Shown: piece after piece, positions 37,060-48,660 of the stretch
How the letters are laid out: each line of letters begins with the position of its first letter
Position numbering within the stretch: the stretch's first letter is position 1
Assembly (NCBI GenBank): GCA_026419785.1
Contig: JAODTK010004521.1
Coordinates: 310,001 to 374,000, forward strand
Direction: 5' to 3'
Length of the DNA stretch: 64,000 bases
DNA from: Sclerodactyla briareus
Lineage: Eukaryota; Echinodermata; Holothuroidea; Dendrochirotida; Sclerodactylidae
Program-made: the position numbers and the translations under genes
Notes under the pieces: generated by a model
What the model saw: only the letters and a program-made list of their open reading frames with translations
Databases searched by the model: none
Told to the model about the DNA's origin: nothing

Positions 37060-38240
37060 CGTGAGCATTTAGGTACTTGACAGGATCGGAATACTGGGTA
37101 GCATTATATATTACATTTGAAGGAAGACCATTCCAATCTCTAATAGTGCAAGGCAAAAAACTGTACTTATAACAATTTGTCCTAGCAGCCCGCTGGCAAA
37201 AGTGCAAATCATGCATACGACTACGAGTTCTCCGAATGGGATGATGAAGACCAACTACGGGGAGGGATACTTAGCTGCCCATAAAATGCCTTAGGCAAAA
37301 GAATGATGCATGTTCGTCTTCTACGATCAGCAGAGGTTTAGGTCAAGATCCTCTAACAAGAAGTCCTAAACACGTGGTATACGTATATTCTGAAGCAATG
37401 AATCTGGCTGCTCTTTCTGGATGCTTTACTCAAAGCTTATCCTTCAGAAAGATCTGGTGGGAGTCAGACAGCACTGGCAATTCCAAACTGGCCGGAGCAA
37501 CCCTTAGAGCAGCAAGCATGCTCTCTGGACAAGAGGACAAATTTCTATAGAGAGTGCCAAGAATCCTGCTCCCCTTATTACAGATCCCTTGAATGTGCTT
37601 GCCCCAGTTGAGATCATGAGTAATGTTGACACCGAGGATTGAACAGTCAACTCGGGTCAGTTCGGAATTTTAAGTGAGTAGTTGAAATTTATGGCTCCAG
37701 TTCTAAATAGAGACATTGAATTACACTTGCCAGGCTGAAATCTCATACCCCATATGTCAGCCAAGTGCCCAAGTTGGTCATTGGACTTTGAAGCCTGTGA
37801 CAATCATCGGCCACTATCAATAACTGAATAACAGTCAAATATCGGCCAAAACAACCGCACATCAGATAACGCAACATTAACGATATCATTTATGTAGGCC
37901 AGAAAGAGAACGGGGCCCGAGACTTACCCATGGGAGACACCAGAAATAACGTCAGTAAGACCGGACTTTGCACCATTAAATAACAACAGTTTGCTTACGA
38001 GTGTGTAGGAAATCAGCAACCCAACAAGGAGGCCTGCAACTCACTGGGAAGTTTTCCCAGCGAGTGGACTAGCCCCCGGGAAACAGGTTAAAATGATCCA
38101 GGGTCAAATACAACCTGCATTGTCTGATCTACGTGATTTCATCCTCGAATATCACAGGCCTGAATAATAGGGTATGACTTGATTGTTTCCTTCACATTAC
38201 TGAAGCCACAGTACGAGACCCGTGACATCTAAATTGAACC
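37060..38240 (-). mobile_element. Jockey/CR1-group LINE fragment, RT palm to C-terminus (broken)
   Basis: Reading the minus strand from about 38,240 downward gives a broken RT. The order is: a SGV..G..SGPVLFLAYINDI block (RT motif 4 region, around 37,900-37,975); ADDC (catalytic [YF]xDD-type box, codons in the complement of 37,801-37,815); WGMRFQPGKCNSMSL; an ILGVNITHDLNWGKHI block; NKGSRILGTLYRNLSSCPE; HPERAARFIASEYTYT; SLPVVGLHHPIRRTRSR; CQRAARTNCYKYSFLP; and TIRDWNGLP at the 3' end (around 37,120). This order and wording fit the RT of jockey/CR1-clade LINEs that encode RAAR and PRTIR.WN.LP signatures. Frame changes and stops occur about every 50-150 bp. No endonuclease domain is recognisable upstream. 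Confidence 0.88.
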
Positions 38241-39420
38241 AGACGCCAAAACATGAGACGGTAATGGATTCTTAGCGGGGGGCGTGTCAAAATAGCACGG
38301 AGTCAGCCAAAGAATAAATCGACCATTGCGGAAATGTGTTGTATTCACTTGACATGCAAAGGAGTATGACAGGAAAACATAATAGAGGCGTTATTGGAGG
38401 GTGAATGAAGGATATGGTATTTGGATACGTACGGCATGACAACATGCTACGGTACACAGTTAGGCCAGGCGGATGGTTAGGCATACAACCAGGGCGCGGA
38501 TACCGGATTGTTGGATTCCTTCCAGGTGCATTGTGTATGTGCACACATTTGCACAGAACGGTTTCTCATGTTTTGCCCACCACCGGCTCTAACAAGTGAG
38601 AGCGCCCAGCGTTGCCAAAGGGCATATATAGCAAAAGCTGATATGGTTTCACAACTCCACCACTCAGTGTGGCCAATGAGGATGATATGTTAATTATTGG
38701 AATATATGTAATGCACAAATGCCTGGGCATCATCAAACTGATGTTGCGGTTCACGATCGCCTCTGAGTGACTGAACACTCAGACAAGCCTCAAACTATAT
38801 CAGAAATCATTACTAATAACGGGAAGCACAGTACAGGTATAACGAGAGGATGAAGCAGGTGAAGGTTCAAATTGAGATTGCAAGATAGGGAATGAAAGTG
38901 AATGCACTCTCAGACATTCGAAACATGAAGCATATGTTCATATGTTACGTTTGAAAGAACACTCTTTGGACATCAGTCGAAGTTTTCTCGAACGCCTCCG
39001 CAAAATGGTTGCACGCTTGCTTTCATTACTTGCTTTCATCTTAGCCCGTCTCCCTGCCCGCCTTACTCTGGGCCTGCCCTTAACTCCCTGACGGGTGAGG
39101 TACCCACGAAGCTGCGCCAACCATGAGCTACGGAGGCGTACCCGGCTGTCCGGCCCAACCCACCGGATTCGTTCACATCAGGACCGCGGAGGGGGCAGGA
39201 TATTCAGCCGGGAGGAAGCGCGCCATATGCCAAAAAGAAGCGCAGTTGGCGATGGCGAATCAAGCAGCTAACATTCACACTATTCCCAGTGGATGCGACG
39301 AAGTGAGATAGTTACAAAGGAATCCAATCGCCGTCTCAGCCCAGCAGTGAGCGCGTCCAGGCTTCACTAAATATCGTCAAGACTGGGAGCACAATAGAGC
39401 TGAAAACACGGAGTTTGGTT
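38241..39420. other. No gene recognised
   Basis: GC-richer 38,940-39,360 has a basic minus-strand frame (Arg/Lys-rich, 60 codons) and a + frame, neither recognised. It could be a further part of the LINE called at 39,428-39,910, but no motif supports this. Confidence 0.45.
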
Positions 39421-39427
39421 CTTCTGC

Positions 39428-39910
39428 TCAGATAATGCGACGCCAGGACACCACCAGCCAGTGATTCCAATGACTCCATTTATGCCCAGCCAAGGGTTCT
39501 ACTGTCTCCGGCCGCAAAAGCAGGTCACTAATGGAACTGCCGAGACAAACAAATGACTTGTGACTTCCAAAACGATCCCGCCACAAACACTGCGACGACT
39601 CGCAGCCCTGTCCAAGTTCCACCGAAATACTGGATCTTAGTCTAGGTCCATGACACCTGGAAAGACCAACAGATTTGCCTCCCGAATAAGTGTTCCAAGG
39701 GCATTCAACCAGAGAATCCACAAGCTTGGCTTGTATGCCAGCATCAGAGAAGTCCAGGTCAGGAACCCTGACTCCCCCGAACGAGACCCCAACAACCGGT
39801 ACTTTCCACAACCCTCCATAATCCAGTCCATACAAGTGTTGAAAAGTGTTAGAGCCAGGGTTAAAACCGGCTCACAACCCGAGACAACGGGGAAAAACTA
39901 ATTTAATCAA
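39428..39910 (-). mobile_element. Possible L1/Tx1-type LINE ORF2 C-terminal fragment
   Basis: The minus frame of 135 codons contains LWKVPVVGVSFGGVRVPDLD, FSDAGIQAKLVDSLVE and PWNTY. The 'GG(L/V)(R/G)VPD' phrase followed by an 'AKL(V)..L' helix and a conserved Trp is typical of the region after the RT domain in L1/Tx1/R-type elements. No catalytic motif is present and the flanks are unreadable, so the call rests on one block. Alternative: an unrelated chance frame. Confidence 0.4.
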
Positions 39911-40944
39911 AACTAATTAAATAAATTGACTTCGTGGAATTCAGTTTAAGACCTAGCCGACATTCTCCTCGAATATTATCCTCATAGTTCGAGCAGACAC
40001 ACCTTTTTGCTTCCCTCAAGTACGTAGGGTAATTGAAGACACCCATCAACACCCATTTGTTGATTCGTTTCAGATTGTATTGATCAGGTTGATGCCTTTG
40101 CAGTTCTGCGGTCATTGCTCCCTTGCAGACAATGGGTTATGGTACGTGTCGGAACCATGTATACCATGAAACACTGCGTAACCACAATTCTCAGCATTTG
40201 GCCTTCAAGCCTCCCAACTTTCAAACCTCCGGAAACATCACATCCTCTATTCTAATTTCAAATCGCCCTCGTGCGATTACCTGCTGGTCATCCCATTCGT
40301 CGCGAGTTATCCGTCGGGCCAGTGTTCCTCAAGTGAGAAAATTCATCAATTGCCGTAAATTCATCTGCCGTAATATACAATGGTATTGCCAGATAGGATT
40401 ATGCAAATTGATACAGCTGATATCATTTTGCTCAATTGCTTGAACCAGCGAAAATGCCAGCTATAGCTACCAAGGCAAGTAAAACATAGCTCCGTTAGTT
40501 CGAATTATATCGCTTCCCGACATAAATCATTCAATTAGGTTTCCGCCAATATTCATTCTATTATAATTTCTGCCATTCTTACTGGCCTTCCTGGAGCGAT
40601 CTTGTTACTGGTCATATGTCAAAAGACACGAGGAGAGTGTTGGTTTTCATTGCCCGTCTCGTGACATTTTCGCGTTGTGTAGCTTGGTGCGCAGGACAGT
40701 GAATAATGATACTCCAATGATTCTGTAAATGACGTAGTATCGTTTTTCTCTCAGCCCAGTTCTAAAAAATCTATTATAGAAAGGAGATTTTACAGGGAAA
40801 CTCAAACAACAGGAACTGAGGTCATTCTTTGAAAAAAAAAAAATCATTAAGTATAACTTTCAAATTGATTTAATTTTTAATTTTTTATTGAGGACATTGT
40901 TCTCCCACAGTGAAAGGTACCTGACTTGGTAGGCCTCTCTAAGG
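39911..40944. other. No gene recognised
   Basis: Unrecognised sequence; no repeat signature. Confidence 0.5.
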
Positions 40945-40947
40945 AAA

Positions 40948-41000
40948 GTGCTTTACTAGGCACGCGAATGTGCGAATGTGCGAATACGCGACAAAGAATA
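40948..41000. repeat. CG-rich 'cacgcgaatg' motif, left
   Basis: 'ttactaggcacgcgaatgtgcgaatgtgcgaatacgcga' contains two tandem TGTGCGAA words. Its reverse complement is closely matched twice at 42,155-42,195 and 42,243-42,281. Confidence 0.6.
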
Positions 41001-41561
41001 TTTTTCGTCCTGTGTTATTCCTATGTGTCCATTTATTGGCACGGAGAAAGGGAGGAGAATGAGAAACGTGGATTGTTTTCGTCGCGGGTTCGCCGATATT
41101 AAATCGAAAGGTCGGTGGTGACAATTGAATAGCGTTGTCGCGCGCGCAGCCCGCGATTTATGACCAATATGGAACGCCGAATGGAACAATGTATACTGAG
41201 AATTTCAGTATTTTGCTGCAAAATAGGCATATCGTCACACATACATCGTGCAATCCCCTTCATTTCGCCTGTTAAATAGGCCTACACAGTCTATTGACTT
41301 ATTCTAACTGTGCCATATGTTCGAATATACGGCATGATGGATTGTTGAAGCGTTTTATAACCTGACCTGGGGAATCGGGAATCCTCCGCACTCGGGTTGG
41401 ATAGATCTACTCGGAGAATTGACCACCCCAGGGAATGTATATTTCTGGCCTTCATCTGACCCACCCCAGGCATGAAATACCCAAAAACTACTGAACAACT
41501 TCATCCGGAAAATGCAATGCATGGTCGGTTCTAGTATGACCCATGTCACTCATGCATGCTC

Positions 41562-41885
41562 TCCAAAAGCAAAAGAGTGAATTTTACTCTAATGAAGTAG
41601 TCACACTCAGCACACCTCGAATGTAGAGTGGAAATTCACTCTAATAGAGTGAAGTACACTCTATAATCAGATAATGGGCGAAGATTCCGCTCCAATGGAG
41701 TGAAATGCGCTCTGAAATAGAGTGATGATCACAGTACTCGTTCTCTCTATGGAAACATTGGAGTGGTCAGTCAGCACACTTCGAATTCCACTCTAGAAGA
41801 GTGAAGTATGCTCCACAATGGCGAAGATTTTCTACAATGATGAATAGAGTGTGATCACAAACCGCACTCTTCATGGGAGTGAACA
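41562..41885. repeat. Array of alternating GAGTG / CACTC motifs
   Basis: More than fifteen AGAGTG-like and CACTCT-like words alternate every 8-25 bp, so each neighbour pair can form a short hairpin (for example 'attcactctaatagagtgaa'). Two superunits are visible. 'cagcacacctcgaat/cagcacacttcgaat' occurs at 41,608 and 41,772, 'ggcgaagatt' at 41,677 and 41,820, and 'tgatcaca' at 41,726 and 41,852. Offsets shrink from 164 to 126 bp, which shows indel divergence after a duplication. There is no coding potential. Confidence 0.8.
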
Positions 41886-42099
41886 TTCACCTTTTGTTTT
41901 TAGGGGTGTCGCCCATTCTTTGGAAATTCTCTAAGACATACAGGCCATAGCCCTATAGCCTAGAGGTTCCATAGCCCTATACAGTGTTGTAGTCAATTAG
42001 GTGAAATGCATCTCTCTGTTTTTTCAAAGGAGAATACCTGTGGCAATAATGACATCTTGACTAAACTGATGTGCTTTACGAGCGCCATGTTTTTGTCCG

Positions 42100-42285
42100 T
42101 TTTTGCGCTAAATAGCGCTAAAAAGCCGCTCATCTAGTTCTGTGGTACTATGCGAAATTATTCGCGAGTCGCGATTCGCGTGCTAGTAAATACCCGGCGA
42201 ACGCGACACGCGATTGCCTTTCTTGGAAATCGCCTGTCGTTTCGCCTATTCGCCTATCGCGCATTCGCGTGCTAATAAAAAACCA
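42100..42285. repeat. CG-rich 'attcgcgtgctaataaa' repeat, right
   Basis: Two direct copies of 'cgcgattcgcgtgctagtaaa' and 'cgcgcattcgcgtgctaataaa' end at about 42,190 and 42,281, with 'gcgctaaatagcgcta' just before. They are inverted relative to the motif at 40,948. Confidence 0.65.
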
Positions 42286-42389
42286 AGCTCTAAGACTTTT
42301 CAGTTAGCTCTACCAGAGAGATATACCATCCCATAGATACTTTTATGCCCGGAAGAAGAAACATTACTTTGGTTCCCTGGCAGATGGAA

Positions 42390-43118
42390 CCGAAACAACA
42401 AACTATCGATATCGGTAGAGACGAGACATTGCCAGTTAACGGGATAAGAAAAGATCAGTAGGAAACGGTGTACTCACTATCTTCCAAGACACTACGGAAG
42501 AAAAGACATTGGAATTTTTATCTCAAATGATCTGTCACCTAGTATCCAGTGTTTGTATCATAGACGCTGGCACATTATGAGAGATTGCATCAATTTCCTT
42601 GAAGTCATTTATGAGAAATTTAGGTATCTGGATGAAGAAAGAAAGCCTTGCACCTTGTATTGACTTTTTATCGTCCACAGTTAGATAGTATTCAAGTTTG
42701 GAGGCCTTACTTAAAACAGAACATTGAAGTTTTGGAGAAGATCACACGAGGAAGAGCTACAAAAAACGTATACCACGGTTGGTAATCTAAGTTATGAGGA
42801 AACGTTTATCAGCCACTAAAACTCAGGGTCTGGAAAAAAACGTTGGATTCGATGAGGACTTAATAGAAACCTCAAAATTCGGAAAAGATTTGTTCGAAAA
42901 AGATAATGTTAACACAGCGACATCTTTCATCTGTTGTAGGTGTACAGAGGAAATAACTTAAAGCTGTTTAAACCCCGACTTACAGAAGGAATTTAGATCA
43001 GGAAGGATTTTTCAGTCAAAGAGTCAACCACTGGAAATGCATGACCTTAATTTGTGCAGTGACGCCACTATGTTCAACCAAATTCGAGAGAGCTATCGAC
43101 AGTGTGTTTAGTTGCATT
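42390..43118 (+). mobile_element. Jockey/CR1-group LINE fragment, RT C-terminal region (second lineage)
   Basis: Shifting + frames give: GRDETLPVNGIRKD, then EKDIGIFISNDLSPSIQC (the 'DLG(V/I)' block, around 42,500). These are followed by a C(I)NF.EVIYEKFRYLDEE helix, PQLDSIQVWRPYLKQNIEVL ('LEY..QVW.P' block, around 42,680), and EKI.RGRATK (the 'E..QRRATK' block). NLSYEE, LKLFKPRL and finally SQRVNHW complete the order. This is the same C-terminal RT region as at 37.1 kb but with different wording, so a different lineage. Broken by several indels and stops; the catalytic palm is not visible. Confidence 0.85.
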
Positions 43119-46100
43119 CGAAACTTTTGTTATGACATAATATGGGAACCAAAGACTAGGCCTATTCTCTAATCCCATAAATCCTTACGTAGTAAGTAGC
43201 ACTCCGTATAACGTACATGATTAGGTGCTGCATGGGCTTAGACATATTTGCTTCTATACCATACTTGGAGGCACATTTAGGAAGCTAACTACAATTCACA
43301 ATTGCACGTTTTCAACGAGATGATGACGAGCATCATCAGTTATTCTAATAGGCTATCATACCACTCAAGGCAGAGTCCACAAGCCTAATACCAGCCAATA
43401 AACTCTAACCGTCGAAAGTAATCATTACTGCCAGGATAATTTGTTAGTCAAACTCAAATACACTAAAGTGGCGATGAATTAGTACATTGATATTCGCTTT
43501 GTGCAAACAGTTCAAACAGCCTACAGTCGTAATAATGAATGGGTTCATTTTAAAGATAAGATGAGAACCAAAAATAATACATCCCAATGGGGAAACATTC
43601 ATATATACATTACTATCCTCACCCGAAGACGATGAAAAGCCACCAGTATCCAACAAAAACCACAAGAAGTCAGAAGGCGGCGAAAGACCAAAGTAATGGG
43701 GTCCATGTACTGTGGAAGCATCTAATTGGTTGTTGTATTACTTCCATGACTTTCACGTCCAGCACGATTTCCTCTTACCGTCACGTCCATATGAACGAGA
43801 ACGATTGCTGCTTTTTCTGATTATATATGGGGCCCTAGTTTATTCTACATACGTAGCTAGGATCATGGCACACACGACATCATGCATGTCTGGGGAAGGT
43901 TCCGCTCAAAAACCCGCACGACGACCGGAAATCAAACGTCGCGAAAATAGCGGAAGCTGTCATGTTTCGACACACTGTAAGTGTGAACAATTTCAGTCCC
44001 ATTGATCGAAAAGAAGTCTGGCCAAAAAGAGACTGACGATAAGATCAATTTGACAGCCGTCAAGCACAATCGAACTTGAGACGAAAGTTGAAAACAAGGG
44101 ACGCGCCAGAGAAGATACTAACGCAGGAACCTCGGTGAACCTAATGTAGGTTTCAACGGAAAGACCTTGATCATACCCGAACGAAAACAGGAGAATGAGA
44201 TGGGGGTACTGATGAGACAATTTAAAGGGCACAAAAGTCCAGTCAAAAATATTTAAAATGTTCAGATGACTGTGTACTGAAAATAGCCCAAATTAAAACT
44301 TTGGTCCTGTCTCGCATGTTCGGTTATAAAGTTACAAATTTTTAAAGATTATAATTATCACTGCCTAAGTTCACAATTTTGCAAATTGGCAACAGGCAGT
44401 TTCGACTAGTCACAGGATCGCGAACATGAACTCAAACAGGAAGCGAACGATACTGATGAGGTTCGTTGGTCATCTCCGTCCTCAAGATCGAGGTCAGGCA
44501 AGCGATGAAAAAGATGAAGATATGGGCAGTGATTAAGAAATACAATACTGAACTAGTATGGCCTCTCGAGAGGTATTTCCACAGGAATGGAAGCAGATCT
44601 TGAGCACGTGGAACACGTCCAAAAAAACACAGGTTTTGCATAAGTATTTGTTGTTAATATTTCCCTTGAAATCTGCACCTTACAATAAAAGTGTGGCAAT
44701 AATTTGGTTAAAAAAAAAGGAGTAACCTCAAAAATAAAAAATCTTTAAAATCCTGAACACGGTTAAACCAGATGACAGATACTTTTCCTACAAATCTGTG
44801 ATCGATATTGCTGAAAAAGAAAAGAAATGTGTCGCTTGGCACGCATTACATGTGGCAAACCTGCTGATAATTAGTAGCGCTCAACGAATTGTGTTGCTTG
44901 GCGTCAATATATTTCAGGGAATGGGGCTTGAACGGTAATAAGGAACCATCGGGATGTGGATATGCTGTGAAGATTATATTAGAACACATGGGTCAACATG
45001 GTTAAGTGAAGGTTCCATAAATTTCGTTTTTTGTTCCACCCTAGACAACCCCAGGTATGTTTCTATGACATTATAACATATCTGTGGAATGGGTCAACCA
45101 TCACTTCCGTGTACCACTGGACAGTTGATTATACGTGGATGAAATGAATTAAATAACACAGTTAACTTGAAGAAAACTCTGCGGTAATGACCATACATAT
45201 AGCAACAACATGGCCTGCTTATGATAATTCCGGATTTATTTTTGGAGGCTTTCGGATCCTATCGGGTCATACCTGGAGACCCCATGCCCCCCCCACCCCC
45301 CTGCCTATTCATTTTCTCTGTTTCATTGTGATAGTCGTCTTGCTGGCTCTTAGGGCTTGGTGAGATGGCCAGCTGGCCTGGTATGGGTCCCTTTTCCAAT
45401 TTGTGCTTGACATAAGGAATAGGAATATTCAGCCTCATCGACTATCCAATAGGGCTGTACTCAGTGGAGCAGAGCCTTGTCCACCGGAACAAAAGTTTGT
45501 ATGTTATCTCTTCAGTAGCAAGCTGAAGAAGGTTCCGGGTATTAGACTTGACAATATTCTGGTTAGGATTGAGAATTCTTGAAAAAAAAAAAGACAGACA
45601 TTTGAACAGACCAGCATTTGGTATTGTTACTCATTGAAGTATAAAGAGTAAGGATGGCGACGAAAACGTGTAACAAAAGTATCATCACATAAGCATCGAA
45701 CACTGTTATTCTGTTTCTACACCTGTATTACGTACTATGGTCTGAGGGGATCATAGGAACATGGTCCTGTTGGACAATTGGGGGTTAAAAATGATAAATT
45801 CAGTACCAGCGCGAGTGGTGTTGCCCTTTTCCCTATAGATAGTCCTACTTCAGATGGTTCGAATCAGCCCAACAATCTGAGTTCGGGCGAGTCAATCGTT
45901 AGCTGTTGAAGACGAGCCGTATCCGATCAGTTTTGTCCGAGTCTGAGCCGGGTCCAGTACCGAGGCATCATTATGATGTACGACAAAGGTGCATAGAGTG
46001 CAGCGAAGGCAAAGAACCAACTTTGTGGCGCTGCGTGTCTCATATACACGTGTCGTTCATTCCTTGTTTTTGTACCTCTCACTGGACCAAAACGTAACTG

Positions 46101-48484
46101 CCCGTATTGTTAGCGAGCCAATCATGTAGTTCAATATGCGGGAAATGCACTCCAGCGCTTAGTGAAGAAATAGCGTGCGATGTGCACGTGTGTGGGGAAC
46201 AGGTTATACTTTCATAAGATGAATGTGAAATGATAGATTGTGCACAGAGGCAACCTCTATGGGCTTACCCCTAAAAACCAAATTAGAACATTGACTTCCG
46301 AACAGAACAAAACGTTTGGCTTCCACTTTTGCGTAAATTATCGCTACCATAGGTTCACTGGTTATAACAAGTGACTTAATGTAGAAGTGGCAAGTAACGT
46401 TCTGTAAGTGTAGGCTTTCTGCATCAGAAGAACAGGTACTTTGGAAAAAGGTGGTCATGGCCACACAAATAATTGAAATAAGACAAGGCAGTCCGACAGC
46501 ATATTAATTGTTATCAGTTATCTGGCGCTCATATCCGATATATAACATTTTTAAGTCGGGGTGTGGGGGTGATTTGATTCAGGTTTTCAGGAAGCCATGG
46601 ACAATTATGAAAAGTTCGACTTTATCCGAGTACTGAAAGTCGGCCCAACATGCTCTAATCTTCCCTCATACGGCAAGTCTCGCAGACAGTGAATTAATCC
46701 AGTAGCCCTTCTCTAAACGTTCTGAATTGGCCGCTTATCTTGCGCTAAGAAAGGATTCAGAAAGGAGTCCACACTGCCGAATACGCTCGGGAGGTCTTAC
46801 CATTTGCCTACTATCGATTAATGATATTCTAATCTAATCGTCGTTCAAGGTTTTGACACATTATGGGAACAACTATGCCTACTTCTTTCCCATAAACAAG
46901 GAACGAGTTGTAAACTCCTATATTGACGGAACGCGCAAACACACAAAACACTGCGATGGACTTGCACTACGCTCACCGATACACAATGTCTATCAAATCA
47001 GGATTACTACTCAAGACTGAATCCAATATATTGTGTTCCCGGTGGTGGGTTGATGTTCATGCTGAGAAAGGAAAACAGTCCTAGGTAACATAACACCCGA
47101 ACCATGACTTACCACTACTACCACAGACTAGAGATATCTGGGTAATTGGAATCACCCGTGTTGATTGTTACCTTGCCGGGAAACTTTGTACAGCATAACG
47201 AGAAGATGAGTTGTTGCCACCAGAGCTGTTAGAAGAAGTAGAATAAACAACGCCAACAGGCAGTTAACCTCAAAAACGTGAAAGTTACTACAGAAGCGCA
47301 CAGTACGTCATAGTAATATGGCCACGAAGATCCCGGTGAACATACTAGTTCACCTATTTCAGGGAGCATGATTTGTTGAAATTTACCGATATTATAACAT
47401 TTTTACATGTTGTTTGTTTAAGCTTTAAAGCTTGCAATGCCCGCTGCATGCCTGATATATTGCTAAAACAAAACAAAACGTCTGAAATCTGCTCATTGGA
47501 ATATTGTCTTGTCCAAACAAATCAATCTGTGCAAAAATTATAATGACACTATAGAAATTATAGTCTCTATAACACGGATTAGGAACAGAAATCTCTACCT
47601 CACAGGGAGTTGAACATTGATTTGTGGAAAACAGATTGGAAGAGAATATAACTTGAATGTGTCTATATTTTTTCTCTCTCTTACTCTCTCCCTGAAATAT
47701 ATAATCTATGCGAAATTGTATGATGCTGGCGGCTAGCATCGAAATGATATTTCAGATCGCTATCAATTGTCCATATTCAGTATATAAATATAGGATAGTA
47801 ATAATAAGTTAGAATAGAAACAAATAATTAAGAGATGCATCCTCATAAATAACACAGGAGGAAATGTATGATAAAATTTCCTACAATACGTGATCGTAAA
47901 TTCAACGAATGCATCTATAACTCGAGTAACCGAAGATTAATAATTTCATAATAAGTCACCGATATAACAACTGCCTTGTTTAAATCAATCAGGACAAAAA
48001 CTTCAAAGCTGTATACCAACTAATCAAAAATTCCATCTCACATTAAGAAATTAACAAAGTAACGTATACTCCAGTTAACCGAAAGAATCAGTCTCGCTGT
48101 ATAATAGTGTTCTTCGTTTTTTGCTTTTCAAATAATCAGACACTAAATTAAACTGTAGATCATTATATCAGATCTCGCACATTAATGGATCAACAAAACG
48201 CTTACTGTCGCTCTAAAAATATCGGAACTAACATAGATGAGATGACTCGGCCTATCTTATATTCACGTTAATACAGTTAGAATTGTTATTGGAGAATGCG
48301 AAGGAATTATTAGACTTCAGGAGAAGGAAACAGACCAACCAGGGGTAATTAGTCGTTTTCATCGATATCATCTTAAACCAGGACGAGGTGAGGCTTGCAA
48401 GTAGATGGAAATGAATAATTTCCGCGGATATTAGCTGAGAACTAAAGTATCAATCACCCGTTGCAAAACAATAGGCATCATGTG
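43119..48484. other. No gene recognised (about 5.4 kb)
   Basis: Largest unexplained block. Short frames such as 43,712-44,005 (+), with a hydrophobic patch, do not match anything I know. A C-rich run occurs near 45,285-45,302. No tandem, tRNA-like or RT signal. Confidence 0.5.
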
Positions 48485-48660
48485 ACACAACAAACTCATT
48501 ATGTGGGGAACCCATATCCAAGATACCCAATATGAACCACATCAGCAAGTGGGGTCGAGTTATCGTGTTAACAAGGCGGGACGTTAACACAAACAAACAC
48601 CTACATACACACTGTCATGACTGCATAGATTCCTCTGATTCGCCTGGAATAAAGAATACA
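48485..48660. repeat. Dispersed 'gaccttgacc' family, 3' end only
   Basis: 'gttatcgtgttaacaaggcgggacgttaacac' is followed by CA-rich 'aaacaaacacctacatacacac' and then the tag 'tgtcatgactgcatagattcctctgattcgcctggaataaag'. The tag matches 13,915-13,960 in sequence and in position after a CA tract. Confidence 0.65.
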
